A stretch of DNA of 64,000 bases from Paraburkholderia bonniea (GCF_009455625.1 NZ_QPEQ01000001.1:1488001-1552000), one strand, 5' to 3'. Shown: positions 19,040 to 29,164, counted from the stretch's first letter. A program made the numbers and translations. The notes: generated by a model from the sequence alone, not told the origin.

Positions 19040-19395
19040 GGGGCGGGGTGAGTAGCAAAGAGAGGGAGCGTGGCAGCCAGGGGCCGTAGCAAGAGGGGGA
19101 AGGTTGTAGTGCGTGGCTTTTTTGCAGCGACAGCGTGGGGCATTTTGTCACATCCCGTGCGCTAGTGCCCAATCCGCTTACGCCTGTTTTAAACGGGCTT
19201 GAGCGGATTGGGCACTGCCGGGACGATGGCCGAGGATTGTGCGGAAGCCCAGCTGCGCAGGCTGGCCGGTTGTGCTGGCGGCCCAGCGTGAGCCAGCGTG
19301 AATCAAGGCTGAATCAGGTTGGGCCGCCGCTGTGCTCCCGCTGGGCCGCCGTTCCTGGCCTTGGAGCAGCAGAACCTGTGGCGTGGAGCTTGGCC
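19040..19395. other. Intergenic region between fsr and efflux operon
   Basis: This 356-bp gap has no credible gene. Its main content is the imperfect palindrome at 19165-19215 and a few short repeats of GTGAATCAAGGC type near 19290-19320. It must contain the fsr promoter on the minus strand and probably the 3' end of the efflux operon transcript. Confidence 0.5.
19165..19215. repeat. Imperfect intergenic palindrome
   Basis: Outer arms GTGCCCAATCCGCT (19165-19178) and AGCGGATTGGGCAC (19202-19215) match perfectly over 14 bp. The symmetry extends inward to about 25 bp per arm with three mismatches. There is no T-tract. It may be a terminator of the efflux operon, a regulator site, or a dispersed palindromic element. 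Confidence 0.75.
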
Positions 19396-20256
19396 CTAAC
19401 TGGGCGACACCACCACCGTGCAGGTCGTGCCCGCCGACAGCACCAATCCATCCGGCACCTTGTCGATCTTGATCCGTACCGGTACACGTTGCGCCAGCCG
19501 CACCCAGTTGAAGGTCGGGTTCACATCAGCGAGCAGTTCGCGGCTTTGCGGGTTGTCGCGGTCGTAAATGCCGCGCGAGATGCTTTCGACATGCCCTTGC
19601 AGCACGCCGCCGCTCATCAGACGGATTTCCGCCTTGGCACCGATTTTCACGTGGGGCAGCTTGGTTTCTTCGAAGTAGCCATAGACCCAGAACGAATGGC
19701 TATCGACAATCGCCAGCTTCGCCACTCCGGCCGTCGCATAGTTGCCGCGATACACACTCAGGTTGGTCACATAGCCATCAACTGGCGACACCACCCGGGT
19801 GCGGGCCAGATTCAACTTTGCGCCTTCCAGTGCTGCCAGCGCCTGCTGATATTGCGCCTGGGCGCTGGACGCCGAATGGCTGGCGTTCTCACGCGCTTCC
19901 TTTGACACCACCAGGCTGTCGATATCGGCGCGGCGGCGGGCGTCGTCGCGGCGCATCTGCAACTCAGCGCTGCGTGCTGCCACGGCCGCCTCTGCCTGGG
20001 CCACGGCGATCTGGTAATGCGCTGGGTCGATCTGCATCAGCAGGTCGCCTTTTTTCACGAACTGGTTGTCGCGCACCGGCAGCTCGACAATCTCGCCCGA
20101 TACGTCCGGTGCTACCGAGATCACTTCGGCGCGCACGCGCCCGTCCCGCGTCCATGGCTCGTTCATGTAATGGACCCACAAGGCCCGGCCAATCAGGATC
20201 GCAACGATGAAAACGATGGCCGTGGCGACAAAACCCAGGATATTTCGGATGGTCAT
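19396..20256 (-). CDS. HlyD-type membrane fusion protein (AaeA-like)
   Basis: Periplasmic adaptor of 286 aa linking the FUSC pump to the outer-membrane channel. A single N-terminal membrane helix (about 5-27) is followed by the biotinyl-lipoyl half-motif (VSGEIVELPVRDNQFVKKGD), an alpha-helical hairpin (about 75-145), and the second half-motif (RVVSPVDGYVTNLSV). Length and sequence style fit AaeA of aromatic-acid efflux. It is the last gene of the operon, 13 bp after the DUF1656 gene. Confidence 0.9.
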   Translation of the reverse strand: MTIRNILGFVATAIVFIVAILIGRALWVHYMNEPWTRDGRVRAEVISVAPDVSGEIVELPVRDNQFVKKGDLLMQIDPAHYQIAVAQAEAAVAARSAELQMRRDDARRRADIDSLVVSKEARENASHSASSAQAQYQQALAALEGAKLNLARTRVVSPVDGYVTNLSVYRGNYATAGVAKLAIVDSHSFWVYGYFEETKLPHVKIGAKAEIRLMSGGVLQGHVESISRGIYDRDNPQSRELLADVNPTFNWVRLAQRVPVRIKIDKVPDGLVLSAGTTCTVVVSPS

Positions 20257-20269
20257 GATTCGACTTTAA

Positions 20270-20470
20270 TCAACGGTAAACGGCGAGCCCAAGCAGGCTG
20301 CACACACAGACGAGCACACTGGCCCGGAACAGGGAGGGATGCCAGACGATGCGATATAGCCCGGTTTGGGCCAGTACGCGGTCAAGCAGCCAGGTTAGAA
20401 ATGCGCCCAGGATGAAGAGCAGCACGATGGCTGGCACGTAGGCGTCTAGCACAGCAATTTCACGTGGCAT
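20270..20470 (-). CDS. DUF1656 small membrane protein (AaeX-like)
   Basis: Membrane protein of 66 aa with two hydrophobic segments, starting MPREIAVLDAYVPAIV. This is the DUF1656/AaeX family that always accompanies FUSC pumps and HlyD adaptors. The ATG at 20470 overlaps the end of the FUSC gene by 11 bp, favouring this start over a longer frame. Confidence 0.88.
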   Translation of the reverse strand: MPREIAVLDAYVPAIVLLFILGAFLTWLLDRVLAQTGLYRIVWHPSLFRASVLVCVCSLLGLAVYR

Positions 20471-22664
20471 GAGGAACTCCTTCACGAGGCCCGTGCGGAT
20501 GGTCCGCCAGCGTTGCCAGCGGGGATTGCGGGTCAAGCAGCGCGGTACGGATGAAATGCAGGTGGCTCAGGATGCGCTGCAACTGATGGCGTTCTTCGCG
20601 TGCTGGCGTGAATGAGGCCAGCAACTGCTGGACCTGGGCAATCGCATGCGCGGTCGCGCTTTGCGCGGCTTCGAGCCGGTCTGCGCGCGGCTGGCCAAAC
20701 AGTGCGGCGAGCGTCTGACTCATCGCCTGCACCGCTGCGCGCCATGGCATCGTCGCGCGATAGCGGGGTTCGTCAGGCAGGGCGGCGAGTTCGCGGCGCA
20801 GGTCGATCATCGCGTTGCCGGTTTCAAGTACCGCAAAGAGCCAGCGCAAGGTGTCGAGCTGGAGTTTGGGTTGGTCTTCGGCGAGAGCGTTGATCTGAAA
20901 CATCAGATCCCGGGCACCGCTTTCGAAGCGGCTGCGCAGCCGTGCCAGCTTGCCATGGCAGGCCAGCACCACCTGACGCCGCAGATCGACCAGCAGACGG
21001 TTGCGTAGCCACGGCGTGGAAGGCGGCAGCAGCACCGCGAACGCGATGGACGACACCGACATCGACAGAATCAGCGCAAGCGCATCGTTCAGGAAGCTGG
21101 TGGGGTTGTAGCTGATCAGGTTGTCGGGGCCTGCCAGAAAACAGAAAAAGATGCAGTACCCGAGGCCGTAACCCAGCAGCTTGGGGCGTGTTGTCATGTA
21201 CACCCCGATTAGCAGGAACGGGGTCAGCGCCACGCACAGCAACGCAAATCCGTCGATGCGCGGATAGATGCCGAAGGTCACGATCAGCCCCATCAGCGTG
21301 GCGAGGAGCGTGCCCGCAGCCATTTGCCAGGCGGTGCGGGTGGGATAAGGCGATGACGAGGCCAGCGCACAGGTGGCGGCTGCGTTGAGCACCAGCGTGG
21401 CACCGCTGGGCCAGGCGGTGGCCAGCCAGAACGCGCCTAGCGCAATCATCACCAGCGTCGCCCGCAAACCCGCCACACCGGCGGCGAGCAGGTTGGTTTT
21501 CGGCTGATAGCGCTCGACCCAGCGCTCGCGCGTGTGGCTATCGACAGCGAGCGAGGCGTAGGTTTGCGCGTACGCATGGAGGTCGTCGACGAAGCGGTAC
21601 AGCAACTCAGCGGCGGTATCGAAGTCGAGCAGGGGAACATCCGGGCGGGCTTCCAGTTCGAGACGCGTGGCCCGCATGCGTTTGGGCAGCGCGGCTTTGT
21701 AGGCTTCGAGCTGATCTGCCGCCTGGGCGGCGTCCGCTGCGCTCAGCACCGGTTTGCCGGATTTGTGCAGCAGCGGCGCGATTTCCCTGAAATACGGCTC
21801 AAGCGCTTCGATGGCGGCGGGCGTATGGGCTTCGCGCAGCCGGTTCATCAGTTGATGCAAGGCATGAAAGCGCGTCGAAGCGGTCATGAACTCGCTATTG
21901 AGCCGCGAGAGCCGGCCGCTGCGCATACGCGCATCGGGGCTGTCGAACACAGCAGCGCTGCGCGTGGCTTCAAAGCCGACGATGTCGCTGACAAAGCGGG
22001 CGTTGGTGCTGTCGATCTGCGCGCGATCCGCCTTGCCGGACAGCGAGGCCGAGACGTAGGCGACAAATGCACTAAAGCGGGCCCGCACGGTGGAGCGCAT
22101 CTGATGCCCCGACTGCTGCGGAAACACCAGCCCGCTTACCGCGCCCGCGCAGATGATGCCGAGAATCACTTCGACCACCCGCGCCAGTGACGACAAAAAA
22201 GCACCATCGGGATGCTGCGATGCGGGGATGCCGATCAGCGCGGCCGTATAGCCCGCCAGCACGAAGCCATATGAGCGGAAATTGCGGTTGCGTGCGGCAC
22301 CTGCCGTGCAGATGCCAATCCAGATCGCGGTTGAAACGATGAACATTTCAGGTTGCTGGGCGAACAGCCCGAGCAGCGCGAGCATTACGACCAGCCCGAC
22401 TAGCGTGCCGCAGATACGGTAGAAGCTCTTGGCGAAGACCATCCCGCTTTGCGGCTGCATCACGATGAACACGGTGGTCATCGCGCTGCGCGGCTGCGGC
22501 AAGTCGAGCTTCATGGCGATGCCCAGCGCGAGAAACGCGGCGGCGAGCGCCTTGAACAGATACAACCAGGTGCGCCCATCGGTGTGGGCCCAGTCGGCCG
22601 CTGCGGCATACAGCGCGGCGAGCGGCAGGCGCTGACGGGGTGGGGAAGACGAGGAAGCGGACAT
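20460..22664 (-). CDS. FUSC family efflux pump (AaeB-like)
   Basis: Inner-membrane transporter of 734 aa. Two blocks of about six hydrophobic segments (about 35-190 and 395-530) are each followed by a cytoplasmic domain, the usual FUSC plan. LPQPRSAMTTVFIVMQPQSG in the first block is characteristic. AaeB exports p-hydroxybenzoate and related acids; the actual substrate here is unknown. It is encoded between an outer-membrane channel and DUF1656/HlyD, so a full tripartite pump is present. Confidence 0.92.
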   Translation of the reverse strand: MSASSSSPPRQRLPLAALYAAAADWAHTDGRTWLYLFKALAAAFLALGIAMKLDLPQPRSAMTTVFIVMQPQSGMVFAKSFYRICGTLVGLVVMLALLGLFAQQPEMFIVSTAIWIGICTAGAARNRNFRSYGFVLAGYTAALIGIPASQHPDGAFLSSLARVVEVILGIICAGAVSGLVFPQQSGHQMRSTVRARFSAFVAYVSASLSGKADRAQIDSTNARFVSDIVGFEATRSAAVFDSPDARMRSGRLSRLNSEFMTASTRFHALHQLMNRLREAHTPAAIEALEPYFREIAPLLHKSGKPVLSAADAAQAADQLEAYKAALPKRMRATRLELEARPDVPLLDFDTAAELLYRFVDDLHAYAQTYASLAVDSHTRERWVERYQPKTNLLAAGVAGLRATLVMIALGAFWLATAWPSGATLVLNAAATCALASSSPYPTRTAWQMAAGTLLATLMGLIVTFGIYPRIDGFALLCVALTPFLLIGVYMTTRPKLLGYGLGYCIFFCFLAGPDNLISYNPTSFLNDALALILSMSVSSIAFAVLLPPSTPWLRNRLLVDLRRQVVLACHGKLARLRSRFESGARDLMFQINALAEDQPKLQLDTLRWLFAVLETGNAMIDLRRELAALPDEPRYRATMPWRAAVQAMSQTLAALFGQPRADRLEAAQSATAHAIAQVQQLLASFTPAREERHQLQRILSHLHFIRTALLDPQSPLATLADHPHGPREGVPHAT

Positions 22665-22676
22665 GAGCGGCTCGGG

Positions 22677-24269
22677 CTAGTGCGTCGCGGCAGCGGGGGC
22701 TGCCTGAACCGGTGCGGAGGCATCTGCTGATGCGGGCCCAGCTTCAGCTTCAGATTTAGATTCAGATGCTGGCGGGTTGGTGGACGCGTGCTGGGCTGGC
22801 AGGACTTCGGCGGCGCTTGGGCCATCGCCTGGTTCCATCAGGCCACCGCCCAGCGCTGTGACGAGCGAGGCATGTGCGCTCAGGCGCTGCGCCTGAACCC
22901 GTGCGACGCCTTCCTGGGCTCGCAGCAACTGGCTTTGCGCGACCAGCACGTTGAGGTAATCAGTCAGGCCGCGCTGATAGCCCATGCGTGACAGCGTGTA
23001 GGTCTTGCGTGCGGCGGCCACCGAGCGTTGAGCGTCGTTTTCCTGAGTGGCCAGCGAACGCATCCGCACGACCTGGTCGGCAATCTCCTTGAGCGCTGTG
23101 ACGAGAGTCTGGTTGTAGTGCTCAACCGCCTGATCGTAGCCAGCGGCGGCCGCGCCCAGTTGCGAGCGCAGCCGGCCGCCGTCGAAGATCGGCAGCGACA
23201 GCGCGGGCCCTGCGCTCCAACTGGCATTGGCGGCGTGCAGAAACTGGAACAACGGCCCCATCGCGGCATAGCCCCCCACCGAGGCCAGCAGGTTGATATC
23301 GGGATAAAAATTGGCGTGGGCGACGTCGATGCCCCGGGCTTGCGCGGCGACGCTCCAGCGTGCCGCGACGACATCCGGGCGGTGGCCGATCAGCGCGGCG
23401 GGCAGCACCGATGGCAAGCTCACTGGCGCGCCTTCTGCCAGCGCCGGACGTTGCAAGGCCTCGCCAGCGCCGGGGCCTTTGCCCGCCAGTGCCGCCAGTT
23501 GGTTGCGATCGAGCGCGATGGCTTCTTCGAGCACGTCAATCTGGCGCTCGTATTCAGGCAACGGAGTTTGCGCCTGGCTGACTTCGAGTTGCGTGCCCAA
23601 GCCGCCTTTCAGGCGGCGCGTGGCGAAAGCGGCGATTTGCTGCTGCTGCGTCAGCGCGGCTTTGGCGATATCGAGCAGCGCGTAGTGCAGCGACATGCCG
23701 ATATAGGTGCGCACGATATTGGCCTGAAGTTCGAGCTGAGCGGCGCGGGCATCGGCGGCGCGGGCATGGGCGAGATCGAGCGCGCGTTCGGCGGCGTTTT
23801 TATCTTTGCCCCACAGGTCGAGGTGATACGCGAGGCCGATTGAGCCAGTGTTATTCCAGGTGTTTTGACTGGCGAGCGGGCCGGGGCCGTAAAACACGTT
23901 GTCGGGCCAGTGTTCGCCCTGAAGTGAGAGATGCCCGTCGATTTGCGGCGCAAGCGCGGCATGCGCGACGCCCGCCAGCGACAGCGCTTCGCGCACCCGC
24001 GCCTGCGCTGCGGCCAGGCTGGGGTTGCCCGCCTGGGCGTCGGCGAGCCACGCGTCAAGCTGCGGATCGCGGTAGACGCGCCACCAGTCAGCGGCAGGCC
24101 ATTGCGCATCGGCATTCGCCGCGCGCACGGCCGCCCCGGCATCAAGTGCTGCCAGGTCGAGTCCAGTGGCTTGTGGTGCGATGCCCCGGGTGCTTGCGCA
24201 ACCGGTGATTATTAATGAGATTGCAAGAAACGCCAGCGTGGCGACCCTTTTGGGTACCGGAAACTGCAC
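22677..24269 (-). CDS. Outer-membrane efflux lipoprotein (NodT/OprM family)
   Basis: TolC-like channel of 530 aa. It starts at GTG 24269 behind AAGGGGGA. The lipobox ITGC gives lipidated Cys24. Two OEP domains follow (about 60-270 and 280-475), with WWRVYRDPQLDAWLADAQAG typical of NodT proteins. A Ser/Glu/Ala-rich tail of about 45 residues extends beyond the usual end. First gene of the efflux operon, 12 bp before the FUSC gene. Confidence 0.92.
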   Translation of the reverse strand: MQFPVPKRVATLAFLAISLIITGCASTRGIAPQATGLDLAALDAGAAVRAANADAQWPAADWWRVYRDPQLDAWLADAQAGNPSLAAAQARVREALSLAGVAHAALAPQIDGHLSLQGEHWPDNVFYGPGPLASQNTWNNTGSIGLAYHLDLWGKDKNAAERALDLAHARAADARAAQLELQANIVRTYIGMSLHYALLDIAKAALTQQQQIAAFATRRLKGGLGTQLEVSQAQTPLPEYERQIDVLEEAIALDRNQLAALAGKGPGAGEALQRPALAEGAPVSLPSVLPAALIGHRPDVVAARWSVAAQARGIDVAHANFYPDINLLASVGGYAAMGPLFQFLHAANASWSAGPALSLPIFDGGRLRSQLGAAAAGYDQAVEHYNQTLVTALKEIADQVVRMRSLATQENDAQRSVAAARKTYTLSRMGYQRGLTDYLNVLVAQSQLLRAQEGVARVQAQRLSAHASLVTALGGGLMEPGDGPSAAEVLPAQHASTNPPASESKSEAEAGPASADASAPVQAAPAAATH

Positions 24270-24365
24270 GTTTTCCCCCTTAAATGAGTGATAGAAACTG
24301 GTGCGCCATTATATTTTTCGAGAGATTGTCGAATAACCCGTAAAGATGAAATGTATTTTTACGAA

Positions 24366-24390
24366 AATTGAAACAATAACTGTTTCAATT
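24366..24390. promoter_or_regulatory. Palindromic operator between efflux operon and lysR
   Basis: Perfect 10-bp inverted repeat AATTGAAACA-N5-TGTTTCAATT in the 170-bp divergent intergenic region. It holds the T-N11-A pattern of LysR-type sites and lies just upstream of the lysR ATG, so it is the likely binding site of that regulator. It is in an AT-rich stretch suited to promoters. Confidence 0.7.
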
Positions 24391-24439
24391 CATGCAAAAA
24401 TTCGCCGGTCTCAAAGACGGCAAAGAGAGGGCGGCAGGG

Positions 24440-25378
24440 ATGGATACACTTCAAAACATGCGGGTTTTCATGCGCGTCGTGGAGGCTGGCAGCTTCACGG
24501 GCGCGGCGCAGCATCTCAATACCACCACCGCTTACGCTTCGCGCGCGGTGTCTGATCTCGAAGCGCATTTGCGCACTCGTTTGCTCAATCGCACCACCCG
24601 GCGCATCGCGTTGACCGAGGCGGGCGAGCATTATCTGCAGCGTTGCGAGCAGATCCTGGCGTATGTCGATCAAGCGGAGGCCGAGGCGGGTGACGCACAT
24701 GCGCGGCCATCCGGGCGGCTGAAAGTCCACTCGATGACCAGTTGCGGCCAGCATTACATCGTGCCGGCCGTGGGCCGCTATCAGCAGCGTTATCCCGACG
24801 TGCAAATCGAGCTGACGCTGGCGCAGCGCGCGCCTGATCTGCTGGACGAGGGGTATGACGTGGCGCTGGTGCTGGCGCAAAACCTGCCGGATTCAGGGCT
24901 GGTGTCGCAACGGCTGGGCACGGTGTTCAGTATTGCGTGCGCGTCTCCGGCCTATCTTGAGCGTCATGGCGTGCCGCAAGTGCCGTCCGAGCTGGCGGCA
25001 CATGCATGCCTGCAGATGGTGACGCCGATTTATCCGTCGAATGAATGGGTTTTCTCGGGGCCGAACGGCCAGGAAACCTTCACGCTGGGCGCGGCGACAT
25101 TCAAGGTGAACGTGGCTGAAGCCATGGCGGTGGCAGCGTGCGAGGGGATGGGGATTAGCGTGCTGCCGATTTTTTCGGCGATCAGCCGTTTGCGCAATGG
25201 TGAGCTGGTGTGGATTCTGCCGGAGTACACCTTGCAGGAAATGAATCTGTATGCGCTCTATCCGTCGCGTCAGTATCTCGACGCGAAGATCCGCACCTGG
25301 GTGGAGTTTTTACGCGATGAACTGCCCGCCACCCTGGCCGCCGATCAGGCGGAATTGCGCCAGTTCGCACGGACCTGA
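24440..25378 (+). CDS. LysR-type regulator of the efflux operon (AaeR-like)
   Basis: Transcription factor of 312 aa. Winged HTH at residues 1-60 (FMRVVEAGSFTGAAQHLNTT and YASRAVSDLEAHL), then a substrate-binding domain from about residue 90. Start ATG 24440 gives the standard LysR N-terminus. It is divergent to the FUSC pump operon with an intervening palindrome, the same arrangement as aaeR-aaeXAB, so control by aromatic acids is inferred. Confidence 0.92.
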   Translation: MDTLQNMRVFMRVVEAGSFTGAAQHLNTTTAYASRAVSDLEAHLRTRLLNRTTRRIALTEAGEHYLQRCEQILAYVDQAEAEAGDAHARPSGRLKVHSMTSCGQHYIVPAVGRYQQRYPDVQIELTLAQRAPDLLDEGYDVALVLAQNLPDSGLVSQRLGTVFSIACASPAYLERHGVPQVPSELAAHACLQMVTPIYPSNEWVFSGPNGQETFTLGAATFKVNVAEAMAVAACEGMGISVLPIFSAISRLRNGELVWILPEYTLQEMNLYALYPSRQYLDAKIRTWVEFLRDELPATLAADQAELRQFART

Positions 25379-25398
25379 GGTATTTGAAGCATTTGAAG

Positions 25399-25422
25399 CA
25401 CCTGAGGCATTCGCCTTAGGTG
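25399..25422. terminator. Hairpin between convergent lysR and phosphoesterase genes
   Basis: CACCTGAGGC-ATTC-GCCTTAGGTG: 10-bp arms with one mismatch (wobble in RNA) and a 4-nt loop, filling the 44-bp gap between two convergent stops. No T-tract. Confidence 0.4.
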
Positions 25423-26262
25423 TTAGATCTCGACGGTTTTATCCCACGCAAACTCAGGGTTTTCCATTTCGCCAGTGCGCCGGTGGCGATAACCCCGCGG
25501 GTTGCACACCACGCGCGTGCCTTCCACCCAATAATCGAACGCCGTATGCGTATGGCCGTGAACCCACAGCGCGACCGGGCTGCGCACCAGCGTTGGCAGA
25601 TCATTGACGAATCCGGCTGAGGCCAGATCATCGGCAAAGCGTGGCGCGAGGCTTTGACGGTGCGGGGCATGGTGCGTAACCACAATGGTGTGCCCCGCAA
25701 ATGGCTGCGCCAGTTGGTGCTCCAGCCATGCGCGGGCGTGCTGATGCAGGGCGAGGGTGTCGGCGGGGGTGAGATCGCGTGGGCTGCTGGCACCGGCGAG
25801 GGCATGGGCTTTGCCAGTGGCCTCGCCGCCTGTGGGCCAGGTGAGCTGGATCAGCCCGCGATAATCCAGCATCACGCGCTGGGCGGCTGCCATGGCGGCG
25901 TCGCGGCTTGCGTCATCTGCGCCATAGAGCGCGAAATCGGTCCACAGCGTGGTGCCCAGTACACGCCAGCGTCCCGCTGGATCGAGCAATACGGCGTTAT
26001 TTAAAAAATGCACATGCCCGATTGAGCGGGCCGCATCTTGCATCGCGCCTTCGAGCGCGCCCAGTTCACCCTCGTAGTACTCATGATTGCCCGGAACATA
26101 GACCACCGGCGCGGCGTCGCCAAAGGTCGCAGCGGCCCAGCGCAGGCCTTCGGCGTGATTGTGAATATCGCCCGCGAGCACCACCAGATCCGCTTGCGCG
26201 TAGGGAATGGCGTCGGGCATTTGATGTTCGAGATGAAGGTCTGACAGAACACGGATTTTCAT
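25423..26262 (-). CDS. Calcineurin-like metallophosphoesterase
   Basis: Protein of 279 aa with the complete binuclear metal motif set: DLHLE near the N-terminus, GDIHNH, GNHEYY, VVTHHAPH and GHTHTAF. These ligate two metal ions in phosphoesterases such as Icc/YvnB relatives. The substrate cannot be told. Monocistronic, 73 bp from the next minus-strand gene. Confidence 0.9.
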   Translation of the reverse strand: MKIRVLSDLHLEHQMPDAIPYAQADLVVLAGDIHNHAEGLRWAAATFGDAAPVVYVPGNHEYYEGELGALEGAMQDAARSIGHVHFLNNAVLLDPAGRWRVLGTTLWTDFALYGADDASRDAAMAAAQRVMLDYRGLIQLTWPTGGEATGKAHALAGASSPRDLTPADTLALHQHARAWLEHQLAQPFAGHTIVVTHHAPHRQSLAPRFADDLASAGFVNDLPTLVRSPVALWVHGHTHTAFDYWVEGTRVVCNPRGYRHRRTGEMENPEFAWDKTVEI

Positions 26263-26335
26263 GGTTGCCAGGCTCCACTGGGCGAAAGGCTAGATGACGG
26301 ACGGCGAGAAGACGCAAGACGCAACGGCGGCCTGG

Positions 26336-27784
26336 CTAACCTATGACTTTGCCAGGGTTCATCAGGTTGAGCGGATCAAGTGCGTGCTTGAGCGTGCGCA
26401 TCAGATGCAACTCAGTGGCTGATTTATAGCGCGCGGCTTCGGCGACCTTCAACTGGCCCAGGCCGTGTTCAGCGCTAATGCTGCCGTGATGTTGATGCAC
26501 GCTGTCGTGCACCAGCCGGTTCACCCCAGCCTGGTGCTGCGCTAGAAACTGCCTGGCGTCGACGCCCACCGGAGCCTGGACGTTGTAGTGCAGGTTGCCA
26601 TCGCCCAGATGGCCGAAGGTGACCATGCGCGCTCCCGGAACCGCCCGGGCAATCGCAGCGTCGGTTGCATCAATGAAGTGGCCGATGCTTGAGATGGGCA
26701 GCGCGATATCGTGCTTGATATTCAGCCCTTCTTGCGCCTGAGCAAGCGGGATATGTTCGCGCAGAGCCCAGAATTCAGCGGTTTGCCTGAGGTTGCTGGC
26801 CACGACGGCATCTTCTACCAGCGCTTGGTCGAACGCGGCATGCATCAGCCGTTCGAGCAGCGCTCGCCCATGCGCTTCGCTTTCGTTGTCGGAGAGTTCC
26901 AGCAGCACGGTTTGCGCATGCGGCTGGGCGAACGGGTAACGCATCTGCGAAAAATGCTGACCCACCAGCCGCACGCAAAAATCAGACATCAATTCGAAGC
27001 CGGTGAGGAGTGGGCCGGCATGCCGTTGCGCCAGCGCCAGAAATTCGAGTGCGGCGTGGGGCGAAGCGAGCGCGGCGAGCGCGGTGATCCGCGCGGCGGG
27101 TTGTGGATGGAGCTTCATCACGGCGGCGGTGATGATGCCGAGCGTGCCTTCAGCACCAATAAACAGGTCACGCAGGTCGTAACCCGTGTTGTCCTTACGC
27201 AGTCCGCGCAAGCCGTCCCAGCATTCGCCCTGGGGCGTGATGACCTCAAGTCCGAGACAGAGCTCACGGGTGTTGCCATAACGCAGCACACCCGTGCCAC
27301 CGGCATTGGTGGCCAGATTGCCGCCGATGGTGCAACTGCCTTCAGCGGCAAGGCTTAGCGGAAACAGGCGGCCAGCGGCATGCGCCTGGGCCTGGACTTG
27401 GGCGAGGAGCACCCCGGCTTCGAGCGTGATGGTGTTGTTATGAGGATCAATCGAGCGCACCCGGTTTAGGCGGCGCAGGCTGACGAGCGCTTGCTGGCCG
27501 CTGGTATCGGGGGTGGCACCGCCCGCGAGGCCCGTGTTGCCGCCTTGTGGGACTAGCGCGATGCGATGCTGCACGGCCTGTTGCACGATGCGGGCGACTT
27601 CATCTGAGGTGGCGGGACATAGCACGGCACATGCCGCGCCGGTGTAGCGGCGGCGCTGGTCGGTGAGATAGGGCGCGGTGTCGGACGGGTTGGTAAGGAC
27701 ATGCGCGGAGCCGATGGCTTCGCGGCAAGCGGTGAGGAATGCGGCTTGTGCGGTGGGGATGGCGGGTGCGGTGGAAGTGGACAT
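26336..27784 (-). CDS. FAD-linked 2-hydroxyacid dehydrogenase (GlcD/D2HGDH-like)
   Basis: Flavoprotein of 482 aa. The FAD_binding_4 (PCMH) domain occupies about 35-215 with PQGGNTGLAGGATP and GSCTIGGNLATNAGGTGVLR. The C-terminal oxidase domain ends with HHGSISAEHGLGQLK, holding the conserved His and Glu of the lactate/glycolate/2-hydroxyglutarate dehydrogenase group. It probably oxidises a D-2-hydroxyacid; which one is not determined by sequence. ATG 27784. Confidence 0.9.
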   Translation of the reverse strand: MSTSTAPAIPTAQAAFLTACREAIGSAHVLTNPSDTAPYLTDQRRRYTGAACAVLCPATSDEVARIVQQAVQHRIALVPQGGNTGLAGGATPDTSGQQALVSLRRLNRVRSIDPHNNTITLEAGVLLAQVQAQAHAAGRLFPLSLAAEGSCTIGGNLATNAGGTGVLRYGNTRELCLGLEVITPQGECWDGLRGLRKDNTGYDLRDLFIGAEGTLGIITAAVMKLHPQPAARITALAALASPHAALEFLALAQRHAGPLLTGFELMSDFCVRLVGQHFSQMRYPFAQPHAQTVLLELSDNESEAHGRALLERLMHAAFDQALVEDAVVASNLRQTAEFWALREHIPLAQAQEGLNIKHDIALPISSIGHFIDATDAAIARAVPGARMVTFGHLGDGNLHYNVQAPVGVDARQFLAQHQAGVNRLVHDSVHQHHGSISAEHGLGQLKVAEAARYKSATELHLMRTLKHALDPLNLMNPGKVIG

Positions 27785-28106
27785 GGGAGCGCCCAGGCGG
27801 TTGGGTTCGGTGGCCGGTTAGGACGGATGGGACATGGGCCGGTTCGGTGGGGCTGTTACGTGAGTGGGTTACCTGAGCGGGCTACCTGAGTGAGTTATCT
27901 GAATGAGCGGGTTCTCTGAGCCCGTTACCTTGAGCATATGAGTGTCAGGGATAGGCGCTGCTTTGTAGCTCATCAGGCTATCTATCCAGCGAGGGGCAAG
28001 CAGAGGCTGGCGGTTTCAGGTGGCTTCAGATTCTCAGGCAGACGGATTTTATTGCGCGATATACGGTGTGTGGTGCGCGGTATGTGGTACGCCCCAGCCC
28101 GAACAC
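27785..28106. other. Intergenic region with degenerate repeats
   Basis: A 322-bp gap between two minus-strand genes. It contains the 13-bp tandem repeats at 27855-27935 and otherwise nothing I can name. The promoter of the dehydrogenase gene should lie in its left part. Confidence 0.5.
27855..27935. repeat. Degenerate 13-bp tandem repeat
   Basis: Six units near GTTACCTGAGTGG: 27855-27867, 27868-27880, 27881-27893, 27894-27906, then after GCGG 27911-27923 and a partial 27924-27935. Units share GTTAC/GCTAC and TGAG cores and differ at 1-4 positions. Confidence 0.75.
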
Positions 28107-28510
28107 TCACGCGTTACGCTGGGCGCGTGCCGCGCGCTTGAACGGAGCCACATAAGCGAGCGCGCAGACGAAAAACACCAGCGCCAGCGTAGCTTCGATC
28201 CAGCCCAGCGTGGCTCCCGGGCCCCGGTCAGACATCCCGCGCACGACACCTTCCGCGAGATACAGCAAGACCAGCATCGCAGACCATTGCAGCGTATACA
28301 GACGGCGGCGCAGCACGCCAGGCAGCGCACACAGCAACGGCAGCACCTTGATGAGCACCAGCGCGGAGCCGCCTGGATGCAGCGGTGCGAGCCACCATTC
28401 CCACGCCAGCGACAACACGATCAGCGCCAGCAGCGCAGCGACGGCAGCCCATGCGGCAGAGCGCGGTCCGCTAGCAGGCGTCATGTGGCTGGAATGTGCC
28501 GGGGTGCGCA

Positions 28511-28511
<1 letters not shown>
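28107..28511 (-). CDS. DUF2069 membrane protein
   Basis: Small inner-membrane protein of 134 aa with four hydrophobic segments and the conserved LYTLQWSAMLVLLYLAEG and MSDRG stretches of DUF2069. Function unknown. ATG 28511 overlaps the wrbA stop by one base, so the two are co-translated; a TTG one codon upstream is less likely. Confidence 0.88.
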
Positions 28512-29164
<653 letters not shown>

